A stretch of 64,000 bases of DNA, taken from Antedon mediterranea (Eukaryota > Echinodermata > Crinoidea > Comatulida > Antedonidae). The stretch spans positions 3,754,312 to 3,818,311 of the forward strand of contig NC_092675.1 of NCBI RefSeq assembly GCF_964355755.1, written 5' to 3'. The translations under genes were made by a program, and so were the position numbers. A model generated the notes under the pieces. That model did no database searches. It worked only from the letters and a program-made list of their open reading frames with translations, and was not told the DNA's origin. This document shows, piece by piece, positions 12,701 to 24,894 of this stretch (positions within the stretch are counted from its first letter, which is position 1; every line of letters starts with the position of its first letter).

Positions 12701-14599
12701 AGGATCACTCACAGTAATGTTTAATCGGATATCAAAGCGGAAATGTAACCACCTGTAGTAATTCCCAACCAAGACGCGACGCAATTCGCAATCACTGAGA
12801 TCTGGAGTTTCTGGATCTTTGGCGGGCATCTGGCATAGACGCCTGGCTAACGTGCTTCAGAAGAATTTTAGATAATTTTAAACATAAATAAACCAATCTC
12901 TGTCTCCTTGCACCAGGCTGGAGACAATGCTTGTTAAAATAGCTATTTTGGAACATGTTGTGTCAACACGGCGTCTGTGGTTGGTGACTTGTACCCCCTA
13001 CATACACAAAACCGTCATTGCGATATGTGCTTCAAATTTGTGAGGCTTATGTTAGGTCTGGGAATGGGCGTCTCATTGACAACACGTGCCAATTTCAGGT
13101 TCCAACCTATTAACTTTAATTTAATCTTTTTTTATTTTGTAAAATTATAGTACATAGAAACTACCCTCAGGATTATTTAGACCTCCCGTTGCATCCTTCC
13201 GATGCGTCCATGTGGAATTCTTCCCTGCATGAAAATTGAAACAATTCAGATATAATGATTAATAAGAGCCCAGAGCATGTTTTGATAATTTGTTTCCGAT
13301 GCGGAAAAAAAAACAACATACAAATTCTTTACACTGATTTGACCACTAAAATTAAGTTATGAACTCTCACAAAAGCTCACGCACTTTGATATTTCTACTC
13401 AAATTGGGCAAAATGTCACTTGAACTTGAATTTCTTTGGCGACCTACTTCGTGTTACACTGTCAAATTTAATTAGATTATCAAAATTAAATTGATTAAAA
13501 AAATAGAATTAGATTTGTGTATGAAACTATTCCAAGTATAGCAGCTAATAATACAAATTACCACGAGACTGTCTGGAACTATTTTAGCACAAAAGAGGAA
13601 TTTAGAAGCGACTTTTGGCTCCGGAAGACACAAAAGTCTGGTGCATTTATCCAAGGCTATTTTCTGTACTATATCTAAATGTCTCTAGTATGATAAGCCT
13701 GTAGACAGGGTGGTTCGTAGGATTCGAAAGAACCTACTTTTTCCTGAAGTGCCCTTTCCAAACGATTTTTGAACAATTCTCTGTCTTGCTAGCTAGCAGG
13801 TAAATAATTTGTAGGCCTATCTATACCACTATAGGACTTTAAATATATTTTCTTCAGTGTTGCTAACGCTTGCACTTGCTCCTATTTGTAGAAGAAAAAA
13901 GAACCACTATGCTATGTGTCTCATATGAACATTACGTTAACCCAACCTCACATGTATGTGATGTGTTATCACATGCGATGCTGTATTACCGAATATTCCT
14001 ACGATACTGGACAAATGTTTTCGTATGTGGAGTTTATATCACTGAGAACCGGGAACGTCATTCCCCATTTTTATTGACCTCACTAGATCATTGGTTATCA
14101 TCAAAGTCCATCGTAAATATTGATTCACCCAAAAAACCATATAGTATTATCAATTATTTGTTTGTTATTTGGCAAATTAACTTTGAAATGTACTCTCCAC
14201 TCGAAAAGTTCGCTGAAAATGTATTTACCTAACAACTTTATTGATTAACGATGGTATAATGACAACGTTTTGCAAAGAATAGATAATGATAATAAGGAAT
14301 GTTTTTATAATTTCAGGCTCTTCAGGCAATCTGCTTTTTGATTGACGTTTCCACTTGTCTTTAAATTTCTAAATACAGGTGGTGATATTTGCATAGTATT
14401 CACTGTTCAACCATCTGTATTTACAGTTGCTACAATCGTAAGTGATGTCTGGCGAAAACGAATGATTTAATAGACATGTAAGTATGAATCCTATATGTTT
14501 CATTTGACTCATCACCAGACACATTATAACTCTTGTTATAAGAAATATAATGAATGTAGTTAGCAAATAGTCCTTTATCAACTAATTATTAAAAAGTCT

Positions 14600-14692
14600 A
14601 ATCTCTGCCTACACTATCAAACTTTATGTGATGTGCCCATTTATGACACGATGATGTCATATCACTACCATATTATTTGGGCACGCTATACA
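14600..14692. mobile_element. MITE A, partial
   Basis: Contains CTACACTATCAAACTTTATG, GTGATGTGCCCAT and GATGTCATATCACTACCATA, the left half of the family. The right terminus is absent. Confidence 0.6.
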
Positions 14693-16947
14693 AACTAGTC
14701 TATGTTAATATTTGGTTTGTTTTACTTGAGTTTGATTTAATAGAAATAAGTTGTAGAAGTTATGACCATATAATGAACATGAAACATTATAAATGTGTTT
14801 CTGCATTCCGAGTCCATATTTATGATAAAACTGTTGAGCATAGATTGTGGTATGTTGCGACTAATTAGAATAATATCGCACTGTAATTCGGCTCCGAAGT
14901 GTAGCCAAATTAATGAACATCATTTATCTAAATAATATTGTCTATGCCAATTAAAATTGTAATTTAGGCCAATGCTATCGAGTTATTTAATCTCACGCGT
15001 GTCGTCAACTAAATTTGAATAGTGAATAAAAAAATGTTTGATATTACCATAGTGATATGTTACTATGACGATAACGTTTTTCACAACATGGAATGTTATC
15101 AACAATTAGTATCTGTGGTTTTTGCTAAGAATATCTTACATAAACAGAAAGTTCTTTGTAAAATACTCCACAAAATATTTTATGTAAAGTTAACCAGACG
15201 ATAAAATAGTTTCACACACTGCTGTAGGCTGCTCGTGCCGCCAACAACCGATATCCTGTATGAAAACCGGGCTAACTTTAGATTTTCCAAGAAACTCAAA
15301 TATCAAATTCACTAATCGATATTTTTATATTGTTTACTCTGTCTACAATTTAATGTGTCATCCATAATATAGTTTACAGTACGTTCCGGTCAAGGCTTTT
15401 TGTGAACTTTTATGTCAACTTATTGGAATTCAAAAAATTGAAAATCAACCTGAAGGAGATATCGAATGTGTGCTATATACCCAACGTGATAAACCCTTAA
15501 GCATTTATGAATTGATTGTAATTCATTGAATTCTTTTGGCTTTTGGGACGGCTTAGAATGACAACAGAAACATTATCTTTACACTAATGTTTGTTTTACT
15601 TATGGATATTGATATGTTGACTCTCTTATGATTGGATGAATTACGTCATTTTTTTTTATAGAGGGCTCTCTCTTTGCATACGCCTTTTTATAGTGTTATA
15701 TATAAAATCATTTGCACTGTAGTATTAAAGCTCATTGACTCTTAAACGAGAAGACGTTAGCAACGGCACAGATTTGATTTACGGTAGGTGGAACTAATTT
15801 CTTAATTTTTTAAATAGTAATAATGATTAGAAGAATAACTAGAAAGCCACTCCGAGAGTGCATACCTCCGCCTACTGTAAAATTCTCCTACATAAGATTT
15901 TTCCGGGGAAAAAAATGTATATATATTTGTGTGTGTCTTAATGCTGTTTGTGATTTAGGCTAATTTCACTACAAGCAGGTGTATGCGAGTTTTATTTGTT
16001 GTAATGGTGTAATGTAAGCCTTTCAATTAACAATAGCTTCAGTTGAATAACAATAGAACAGCAACGCGAAAATCAAACGAGTGAATTTGAAAAGAAATAT
16101 ATTTTTTTAAACTACTCGCATAAAAAAACGTGTACATTAAATCAAACTATGTTTTAAAATTACAAATCAGAAATTATAACTCTTGCCTCTTGTACAAAAA
16201 TCAAGTTTTTTTGACAAGTAGTTCTTGAGAAAATGCAATTACAGTTTACTTGTTACTTTAAGATTGCTCGCCTGTTTTTGAAAAATTCTGTCCTATCTTT
16301 TAACACTAGCAGGTGGTCTGAAAAGTATACTAAAAAGTGGTCCAGAATTGAGACCGTGGTCCGAAATGGTCCCAAAATTAAATGGGATTGTCCTTGAACA
16401 CATCTATCTGTACATTCATTTTGGTAAAGATCTTGTAATTACTCTTTGAGTAATCCTGCTAACAAGCAAACAGACAAACAAACACACGCGAGGTAAATTA
16501 GTTTACGAGTATAATTGTCAAACGCGGTTACTTTAAACCGTATTTATAACTTCATCCTTGTAAGTTATGTACTTTTTCCGAATAAATAATATTATGCTTA
16601 TTAATATATTATGTTTTCAATCTGTTAGATTCATTTATCGTTGTAAATTCTCAATTCCATTTCCCTTCAAGTTTGTAAAAAAACAGTGGGACAGTAACTT
16701 CCCTACGGTATATAATATTAAAACTCTCGTTGGATACAGTACATACATATATTGTGCCTTATTTGGTAAAGCCTTAGCTGTATAGGATGTTATTGAATAT
16801 AATGATAACAACATGTATAATTCTACTACAAAGGGAAAAACTAACGGAATGATAAAAGAGTGTGCACACTGGTGCGTGCCGACATTTTTCTGTATTGTCG
16901 GTATGATCAGAATGTACCGCATAATATTCGTGAAGAAAGAGACTCAT

Positions 16948-17164
16948 TTTTTATTTCATACGCATCCAACAATGAGCAAAAACTCGCCAATTACAGGATA
17001 GATAAACTATTTTATAATTTAACGTAAACTAAGTCTCATTTGTGAGGCTTAGGGAGTGGAGTTGAAAGAGTCGTGAGTTACAATTCCTGGCACTATAGGT
17101 TTGGATTGAACCCTGAACCTTGGGATTGGAAGGCAAGCACGTTAACCACCAAGCTACGCTCCAC
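16948..17164 (-). mobile_element. SINE-1, minus strand
   Basis: Complement of the family from the tail (ATACGCATCCAACAATGAGC) to the head (AACGTTAACC-type A box and GGATTGAACCC B box complement). Confidence 0.8.
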
Positions 17165-17249
17165 TATTATAATAATATCATTTAAAGCTTACTTCATGGG
17201 GAGATATTAATCTACCTTTGAAAATATGCAATTATTGATGTAGAGGAAC

Positions 17250-17298
17250 TGGACCTTGGGATTGGAAGGCAAGCACCTTAACCATCAAGCTACAGCTC
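17250..17298 (-). mobile_element. SINE-1 head fragment, minus strand
   Basis: Only the tRNA-like head is present: CCTTGGGATTGGAAGGCAAG then CTTAACCATCAAGCTACAGC. It lies 123 bp upstream of the SC5D start. Confidence 0.6.
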
Positions 17299-17420
17299 AG
17301 CTACAACTTTGCAATTCTTTACAAACAATTTAGTTTTTTTCATTCTATTTAATGTAAATTAAAATAATTTTATGTTATAGACAAACCTTTATTATTTTGT
17401 TCTTTCTCACCACAGTTAAG

Positions 17421-19557
17421 ATGGATTCTGCCTTGTTTTACGCCAACACATACTTCTTTACACCGTACATCTACCCTACATTTGTTAGTGAGGATAACAT
17501 AAAACGACAGATTACCAGCCTGTATCTGATTGCATGTTCGTCCACTCTCTTTCTTTATGTCATAGTAGCTGCCATCAACTATTATTTTTTTTTCGATCAT
17601 CAGGTAATGCAGCACCCGCTGTTCGGCAAGGTTCGTAAAACATCTTGATTATTAAAAAAGGTTTCGAATGCCGATAATGTTCACGATTTACATCTGTATC
17701 GTGTCAACACTGACTTTTAATGAGCGAAATTGAATACATCAGTTTATTTGTAACAAAATACATGATGTATAATTATCCATTAAGTGGAGCATACTTCAAT
17801 CTTTTTATTTGTTTAAATACTTTCACGTGTGAGGATCAATTTCATCAATTTAAAAACATTTATTTGATATGGCATTTCACTTAAGTACATTAATAAATCA
17901 CAAATTATTTATGTTTATTGATAAAAGATTCAAAACCATCCCCAAATCATGTGTTTTGAAATCCTTATCACACAAATTGTGTTCTCTGAATCGGGCACTT
18001 TGCCCTAATTGTTTTGTTTACAATGTCGCAATATAATCCACCTTCCACAGAATGGAAATGTTCACATATGTGTACTTTAGGCCTACCACTATTCTACAAA
18101 CTTCCTAGTATTTTTAAGTAGTGAAATTCTGTTACTTAGTTACATAATTAATAGCAATTTGTCCTTTATACTGCAGAATCAATTACTTAGAGAGATTAAG
18201 CATTCATGCTCCGCCATCGCCGTCCTATCCTTCTTGTCGATACCATTTATATATGTCCTGGCAAATGGACAGACCAACCTTCGAGAAAACTACGATACAG
18301 CATTGTTAGGTAAGAATATTTATAGACGATGAACAATATTAAAGTATAACATACTTTAAAAAAATAAGGAAAATGGTTTATTTAAATAGAAAAAAAATAT
18401 TTTCCGAAAAATAGCCGTGTAATTTTTTTTGAATGAGATTGAACTTTGCGTCAAAAACTTGTATTCGATCGATCTTCCTAAAGGGTTTTGATGGAAGTTT
18501 GTTTTATGAGTGTTTTAAGCTAAAAAGATATTACCTCTTCTCTTTGTATGATTTAAAAACAAATACAAGATCGGAGACCCATGTATAATCATGTTTCTAG
18601 TCTAGTCTAGATTCCTTTCTCGTGGTAAAAAAAAGCTTGCTGGTTATGTGGTTTTGTGTTTCTGATTTTCTAAACTTTCTAAAATTCCATTTCAACTTCT
18701 CAATATTTGTTCCTCCCAAAACCCACCTCGCTCTTCCGCAACATAACTTTTTGACACAATATATTCATTTTCTTCTTACAGGATGGTTTAGCACTATTCC
18801 AGAAATAACAGTATGCCTATTATTTGTGGACATATTCAGCTATGGAGCGCACCGACTGGCGCACCATAAGTATGTCTATAAACACATTCACAAACAGCAC
18901 CATTCTTATAAGGTTACAACGCCATTTGCAAGCCATGCCTTCCACCCGATTGACGGACTAATGCAGGTTCTACCCTACTACCTTTGTGGTATATTCGTTC
19001 CAATTCAAAAACACGTATTCCTAGGAGTAATGGTTTTCGGCAACGTTTGGGCGGTTTTCATACATGATGGAGAGATACAGTTACCATCATGGACGGAGAA
19101 GTATATAAACGGAGCGCGGCATCATGCGGATCATCACCTAACGTTTAAGTACAATTACGGCCAGTTTTTAACTTTTTGGGATCGAAAGTTTGGCTCATTT
19201 AAGGAACCTTCACCTCATTCAACCGACAACACTGATGAGCAACAAGAAACAAAAGGAATGACGAACGACAGAAACGTCACCATAAAAAGTAGAAGAAAAG
19301 TACACTCTCTTGATATGCATGATCAATTATGTGATTGGTCAAACATTGGAAAAGATGGACCAATTGATGATCAACTATGTGATGACGTGTTCATTGAAAA
19401 TGATAAAACAATCAAGTCAAGTATGAACAATTTTACAAAAGAGCTGTATATTCACTTTTTGGAAAATCAGCGTAATTTGTCTTGCTGTGGCCCTCAATAC
19501 TACTGTCAGACTTTGTCGTTAATACAGCAACGCCAGCGTGCACACAGCACTAGATAA
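17421..19557 (+). CDS. SC5D: Sterol C5-desaturase / lathosterol oxidase
   Basis: SC5D is an ER-membrane di-iron enzyme that introduces the C5(6) double bond into lathosterol to give 7-dehydrocholesterol. The exons are 17421-17630, 18177-18309 and 18782-19557, with phases 0 and 1 and 372 residues. The N-terminus (YFFTPYIYP, residues 11-19) and DHQVMQHP match animal SC5D. Three histidine boxes are intact: H138-RLA-HH, H151-KQ-HH and H229-AD-HH. TPFASHAFHPIDG (161-173), characteristic of the family, is also present. An acceptor-like CACAG lies 6 bp before the ATG, so an untranslated upstream exon is likely. Beyond the catalytic core (about residue 250) the tail is about 120 residues against about 46 in the human enzyme. 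It is hydrophilic, cysteine-containing and includes a small internal repeat (DQLCD twice). The frame extends open upstream of 18782, but that part is intron. A poly(A) signal follows at 19696. Confidence 0.93.
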
Positions 19558-19695
19558 TATAGTTTGGCCAACTTTGAATCTCCGGCAACGTGCATTATAA
19601 CCAAATAATTATAACCGTCCTTGATATAACCTGATTATAGCCTTGAACTTCCAATAATTAGATACAGTTATTAATTGTTGTCATGATTTAAATTT

Positions 19696-19701
19696 AATAA
19701 A
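19696..19701 (+). terminator. Poly(A) signal AATAAA of SC5D
   Basis: A canonical AATAAA hexamer lies 139 bp after the SC5D stop codon, the first one downstream on the coding strand. Confidence 0.6.
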
Positions 19702-20483
19702 GCACATCTTTTACCAAAGATTTACAAACATGATACAGGTGTCAACCGACGGGGTTCTTAAGCTAATAATAGACAGACGATATGCCTTATACAAATTGTT
19801 GTTTAAGCATGCTTTCTACTTATATTTCCAACAAAGTAAGTTAACATGCACGACCACAAAGCTCGATGAAGTTTTGTTTGGTGGTGGGAAGTGCAATTAC
19901 GTTAGGCCCGGAATGTTTGTCGGTTTACGGTATACACTTTTGAGGTGTGCGTGTCCAAGCGCTTCGGCGCCGTCCGTACGCAGCGTCATACGCATAAGTG
20001 GTATAATGAGGCGGTTGTTAAAATTATGTTTTATAGATTATATCAAAGAATATTTTATTATCTTTGATTATATTTACAGTACTGTATAGGCCTATAGAGT
20101 ATACTATGTGAAAATGTTATTTTATAACCATGGCATTTAAAGAGGCAACTATAGCAAATGTCTGTACGCCGCCATTATAAGCGGTAGTGTGACTAGTAGG
20201 TCTACATTATACTTGCATTGAATTGATAAGGCATTTTAATTAATTAATTTATTAAATTTAGATAAATTTTATTCTTTATTTTTAATTGTAAATAGATAAT
20301 AATTATACAGAATATATGAATATATTAAATTTAAAATAAACGTTGATGTTGGTTGTCTTTCTGTAGAAGCAGAAGCCTAATTGTTATACAACATCATGAC
20401 ATAGCATATGGCAGAGTCCTAACCCAACAAAGTATTTACATAGCCAAATACGTGAACGTGATTGGTTGAAATCACGTGATCAA

Positions 20484-20783
20484 AAATGTTATAACGGACT
20501 GTTATAACATTTTGAATAATCTGACACAATGATTTGACAATGGATCCTGCCATTGGATTTTTTATGACCCGATGCTGTCATGATGCATGATGATGTACCA
20601 ATTATAACCGATCAGTTATAATTGGTACATTGTCAAATCAGTGTCAGATTATTCGAAACATAGACCATTATTATTAATGATAACATTTTATATAACACCT
20701 AAATAAATTCCTGTCATTTGATTGGACGATTGTGGGTCACATGGCGTGCAATAGTACGCACTATTAAACGATCGTTTAATAGT
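20484..20783. repeat. Cluster of short perfect inverted repeats
   Basis: Three compact palindromes sit within 300 bp. The first is a 12-13 bp stem around a 5-nt loop at 20484-20513 (GTTATAAC arms). The second is a perfect 14-bp stem, GTACCAATTATAAC, with a 6-nt loop at 20595-20628. The third is a perfect 24-bp palindrome at 20760-20783 centred on CGATCG. The blocks ATAATCTGACAC and ATGATTTGACA also recur inverted around them, so this is probably a degenerate foldback element. Confidence 0.6.
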
Positions 20784-21625
20784 ACTTTTTGAAACATTTT
20801 TGTGTACGAAAAAAAAAACGTCTCGTGGATGAAAAAAAATCTAGTACACAAATTATCCTATATGATATGGCTATGTACTGTGAAATACAACAGTGCCACC
20901 TGTCGTCTGGTCTCAGTTTCATTTGTAAACACCACCGCGAGATATGAAACAGCAGCAGATATTTGTGTACGATTTGGACATTATGTACTAATTTCATTCA
21001 AAAAGGCATTTAAATTAGCTTTAGATCGTTTTTAGGATTTTGATTAATTAATGGGGACATCCCTACAAGACGTGGAATTGTTGGAAAAACCATAATTAGC
21101 TTAGATAAGTTCCAATTGTCTGTCGAAGTTTTGCCTTTCAGCCAAGCTAGTACTAGGCTACTAGACCTAGCCTAGGCCATGCTAGTATTTAGGCTAGGCC
21201 TAGCCTAGGCGTTTTAGCCTTGCTAGGCCTAGGATTGTTTGGTCGTTTGTTGACATAATTAACACAAAAGTAGGTGTGTTTACGAAATCCATATAAATAT
21301 AACATTTAATATAACATTATTAAAAACCAAATGTTACTGTTTTTAATCAATGTGTGTGAATGAAATGTAGTAAGCTTTGGCTAGGGTAGGGCTACCTTTT
21401 ATTTGATTCAAATAACTAGAATTTATTTAGATGTTATATAAAACAAATAATGAATGTTTTGTATTCGTGTAATGGTACAAATAATGGCATTTGGTGAATG
21501 ATGAAAGGTTATATCAACTCGGCTTTGCCTCGTTGATATAACCTTTCATCATTCACCTCGTGCCATTATTTGTACCATTACACTCATAAACATTCATTAT
21601 TTGTATAATATTGTCATTCAATACA
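20770..21625 (+). repeat. Repeat D, copy 2, ending in a long hairpin
   Basis: Colinear with 9160-9760 but with insertions. It ends in a strong hairpin: arms 21467-21518 and 21532-21583 are complementary except for about four central positions, around a 13-nt loop. Complementarity continues outward through AAATAATGAATGTTT to roughly 21436-21613. Inside lies a dense run of AGGCCT/CCTAGG palindromes (21150-21235). Confidence 0.75.
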
Positions 21626-22009
21626 ACATGTTAGTTTAAAATGGTTGCAACTACTATTTTGGTACTGTGAACTTTGACCTCATATTCTAATATACCTCGG
21701 TATTTAATAAGTCTAGAGCGTTTTGGGAAAATATAATCCATTATTAAATGATAATCTATTTCAATCATAGCATGATATTTATTTGCTAATCAATAACCGT
21801 GAACATGGGCATAAATTGATTTGTTCTACAGATACATATCAGTCAGCAAACTATTTATAGTTCCCCAGCACGTCACGCATCGGGATAAGATCATTGTGGA
21901 GATCTATTGTTGAAATTCACTAAATTTTGAAAATTCTTGATAACGAGAATGAATTGTGTCGACCAACGATAATTCTAATGCTTGCATGCAGTGGCGGATC
22001 TAGGATACA

Positions 22010-22105
22010 CATTCACAGCGTTCCGCAAACTTTTTTGACCGCGACCCCATGATCCTATTTTGGGAATTTTCGCGACCCAACATTGCGTATTTATCTTACA
22101 GAACC
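22010..22105 (+). mobile_element. hAT-like terminal fragment
   Basis: The sequence GTTCCGCAAACTTTTTTGAC followed by CGCGACCCC resembles the terminal inverted repeat common to hAT transposons. A close copy lies at 48833-48930, so this is a dispersed family. It directly follows a second hAT-type terminus, CAGTGGCGGATCTAGGAT (21989-22006). No transposase was seen. Confidence 0.5.
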
Positions 22106-23925
22106 TATGCCATATGTAGTGTATGGAGTCGAGTTTGCTTAAAAAATGTATAACATTTACAAGGTTTTAAATATCTAATTTAATATCAAAACAATCAATT
22201 TGTTTAAAGGTTTTTGTTAAGATAACGCAACAATCATAAAGTTACTGCGAAGATGATTTTAAACAACAACATGTAAAAACAATGCATTACTAGAGAATCG
22301 CTGTACAAAATAAACGCGCACGCGTAGAGTGTGCATGGAGAGCGCACAGCCAGGGCCGTTAAATTTAAATGGATTAAAGTTATAAAGCCCTAATTACGGC
22401 GTTATAACGCCGTATTATTATAAAATAATTTTTTTTTCTTTGGCGGAAATCAGCCACCGTGTAGCAATGACCACTATATAGACCGGCAGCCAAGCGCATT
22501 TCGATCAAGCGACAAGGTACCAATATCCGAGTACAGGAATATTTATTACGTAACACAATATATCAATATATGGACGTCTGCCGGAGTCCCCCTGCTGGGT
22601 GTGGCCCCTGGAGCACCAAATAAGGGTCAGAAAAATGGGCTAGATCATGTTTTGGAGATACCACATAAAAGCAACTTAGAATTAACAAACATACTCTACT
22701 AACTATAAAAAGTGCATTGCCAGATAACTTATCCGCCGTATATGTCCCGCCAGACACCCCCGAAAGTTTCCCCCTGTGTTACACTGTAATATAATTGGGC
22801 AAAAATAAATATGTAAAGTATCACATAAAACTAAGTTTAAATGACTAGGTACATTTAACAGAGTACAGAATGACCCCTGCCAGACAAATTATCCACTGTA
22901 TTAGTCCCGCCACACACGCCCTTAGGGGTCACTAAATTTGGGCTAGATCATGTTTTGGAGATACCAAATAAAATCAACTTAGAATTAACAAACATATACT
23001 CTACTAAGTATAAAAAGTACATTGCCAGACAAATTATCCGCAGTAATGTCCTTCCAGACACCCCCGAAAGTTTCCCCCTGTTAACACCGTGATATAATTG
23101 GGCCAAAATAAATATGGAAAGTACCACATGAAACCAAGTTTAGATGACTAGATACATTTAACAGAGTACAGAATGACCGCTGCCAGACAAATTATCAACT
23201 GTATTAGCCCCGCCAGACACACCCAAAGGGGTCCTAAATTTGGGCTAGATCAGGTAACGGAGATACCTACAAACAAACACACTCTATTCTAAACACACTA
23301 GTATTTAGCCAAATTATTTGCATGATCTGCACGAGGCCTTCATAACACCCCCCTCCCTACATCCATAACAAAGGGGTCCCCAGATTTGGGCTAGATCAAA
23401 CATTGGATACAACATAAAATCATCTTAAAATTAACAAACAAAGTATAAAAAGTATTTTGCCCGACACACCCACTGTATGACCTGTCATAGGCCTATACAG
23501 TATTTACAAAATGTTTTCCCCGTGAACATTGTGATAAATTGGCCTAAAATACAGTACATGAACCATGTTTAAAATGAAATGATTACGGTAGGTACCTACA
23601 TTCACAAAGCAAGCAATAACGCAATGACCCTGTCAAATGTTAATATTATGCGTAAAGGCCGGCCAGCGGCAAATCGTAGGATAATTATACATAATAAATC
23701 AAAATACATTCATTCAAGATTGGACTGGATTAAAAGTTTCTTTCATTATAAATAAAAGTAAATTATTTTGGAAATGGAGGGCCATAGATTTTACATGAGT
23801 GAGTAAAGTCGCTATTAAAATGTCTTCATGATTATTGATATTAATGTAAATTCTCTGTTTCACTTTCTGAATCATCTGAATCATCACTCCAAGCAATTTC
23901 GAAAGATGAATCATCATCGTCATAC

Positions 23926-24726
23926 TCAGCAGCGTAAATTCTCTGTTTCACTTTCTGAATCATCTGAATCATCACTCCAAGCAATTTCGAAAGATGAATC
24001 GTCATCATCATCGTCATACTCAGCAGCAACATCTGGCTGGACACTCTGGATATTCACTGTAACATCTTCCTCTTCGTGAAAAAAAGAATCTGGCATTGCA
24101 TGTCCCAAATACCAGTCAGGAATATAGCATCCGTTGCTTTCCTTCCATCCGTAATTGAGAGGATCCAAGCCATGTCCTGAATGTGCAGAGTTGGCATTTC
24201 CCCACAGAATGCTGATAAAATGTGCCTCTTGCAATTTGTTATGCAAGGTGTTCGCACAAGGCGGTAGAAGTGCACAGTCCACTTTCTTCACGTTGGACAT
24301 TGGGTTCTCCTAAAACAAATTAAGATAATATAGATGATTAGTTATCAATGTGTTAAATTCATTTTAAATCTTGTTCAATACTGGTAATAATATTTTTAAT
24401 TAATGCTACTTTGTGTTAATCATCCACAGACAAGAACACTTATAATGAAATACAGTATTGTAGTTTAGGTTGCTGTTATGGATTCATTATTTTCCTTTTT
24501 ATGAAATGTGATGATATAGTACCTATAGTATCCATTCTCCCTGTCATCTGACACAGTTTATGAACCTGGCATCATTGACATCTTTGACATCACCCTTTAA
24601 GCCATACATGGAACAGACAAACTCTTCTGCTATTCTCTGGTCTGGTTCATCGTCAGAAGCCAGTCTACTAAAGAATTCAATCAATGTTCCTTCTGTGTCT
24701 TTTACAATTACTTCAAAGGGCTTCAA
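23926..24726 (-). pseudogene. 'LPPC'-domain multicopy protein, two-exon remnant
   Basis: Two coding blocks lie on the minus strand. Block one (24544-24726 and a little upstream) contains EEFVCSMYGLKGDVKDVNDA. Block two follows an AG acceptor (TTGTTTTAG, exon from 24310) and contains VDCALLPPCANTLHNKL, ISILWGNA and NYGWKES, then an acidic, serine-rich tail. From memory, this order (an F-V-C-x-LYG segment, then LPPC, then W and GW motifs) is typical of uncharacterised proteins found in many copies in aquatic invertebrate and fish genomes. I cannot give it a function. The donor of block one is not obvious. An 88-bp tandem duplication (23846-23933 and 23934-24027) lies in the tail; because 88 is not a multiple of three it shifts the frame and a stop follows. 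A broken copy carried by the surrounding element is the simplest reading. Confidence 0.5.
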
Positions 24727-24894
24727 TTTTCGTTTCCTTTTCGATCAAAGTTTATTATTAGTTTGTCGAAAAAGATCCGTACAGTATTTAGGAAGGATTT
24801 ATTTAAATTTACATTATGTAATATTTGTTATGAAGTGTGATGGAAACAGTTTCTCTAGCCTATTAAACAGTGTGTAAGCATCTATTTTTCAAAA

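Larger units (their letters stand above)
4711..17420. other. Intergenic region, about 12.7 kb
   Basis: I find no supportable gene between ubiquilin and SC5D on either strand. The open frames here are short, start at random places and show no recognisable domain. The region holds a MITE-B fragment (7947-8092), a family-F fragment (8318-8462), the first copy of repeat D (9160-9760), a MITE-A fragment (14600-14692) and two minus-strand SINE-1 copies (16948-17164, 17250-17298). A degenerate block of GAATAAACG-type repeats lies near 5950-6250 and a TTA/ATT microsatellite at about 12220-12240. TAGGCCTA palindromes are scattered throughout. A stretch around 15690-15770 has a TATA-like run followed by a possible splice donor and could be an untranslated first exon of SC5D. 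Confidence 0.6.

Noticed and set aside
13870-14232. 120-aa ORF
   Set aside because: No recognisable domain, no splice or promoter context, and a composition typical of AT-rich random frames.
18622-18781. Upstream part of the 311-aa open frame containing the SC5D histidine boxes
   Set aside because: It has no similarity to SC5D, while a CTTACAG acceptor at 18781 joins in phase to the upstream exon and restores the conserved N-terminus. It is intron.
19730-20089. 119-aa ORF downstream of SC5D
   Set aside because: It begins after the SC5D poly(A) signal and shows no recognisable protein features.
22563-22757. 64-aa ORF in the foldback arm
   Set aside because: It is repeated and inverted with the arm subunits, and there is no conserved protein signal.
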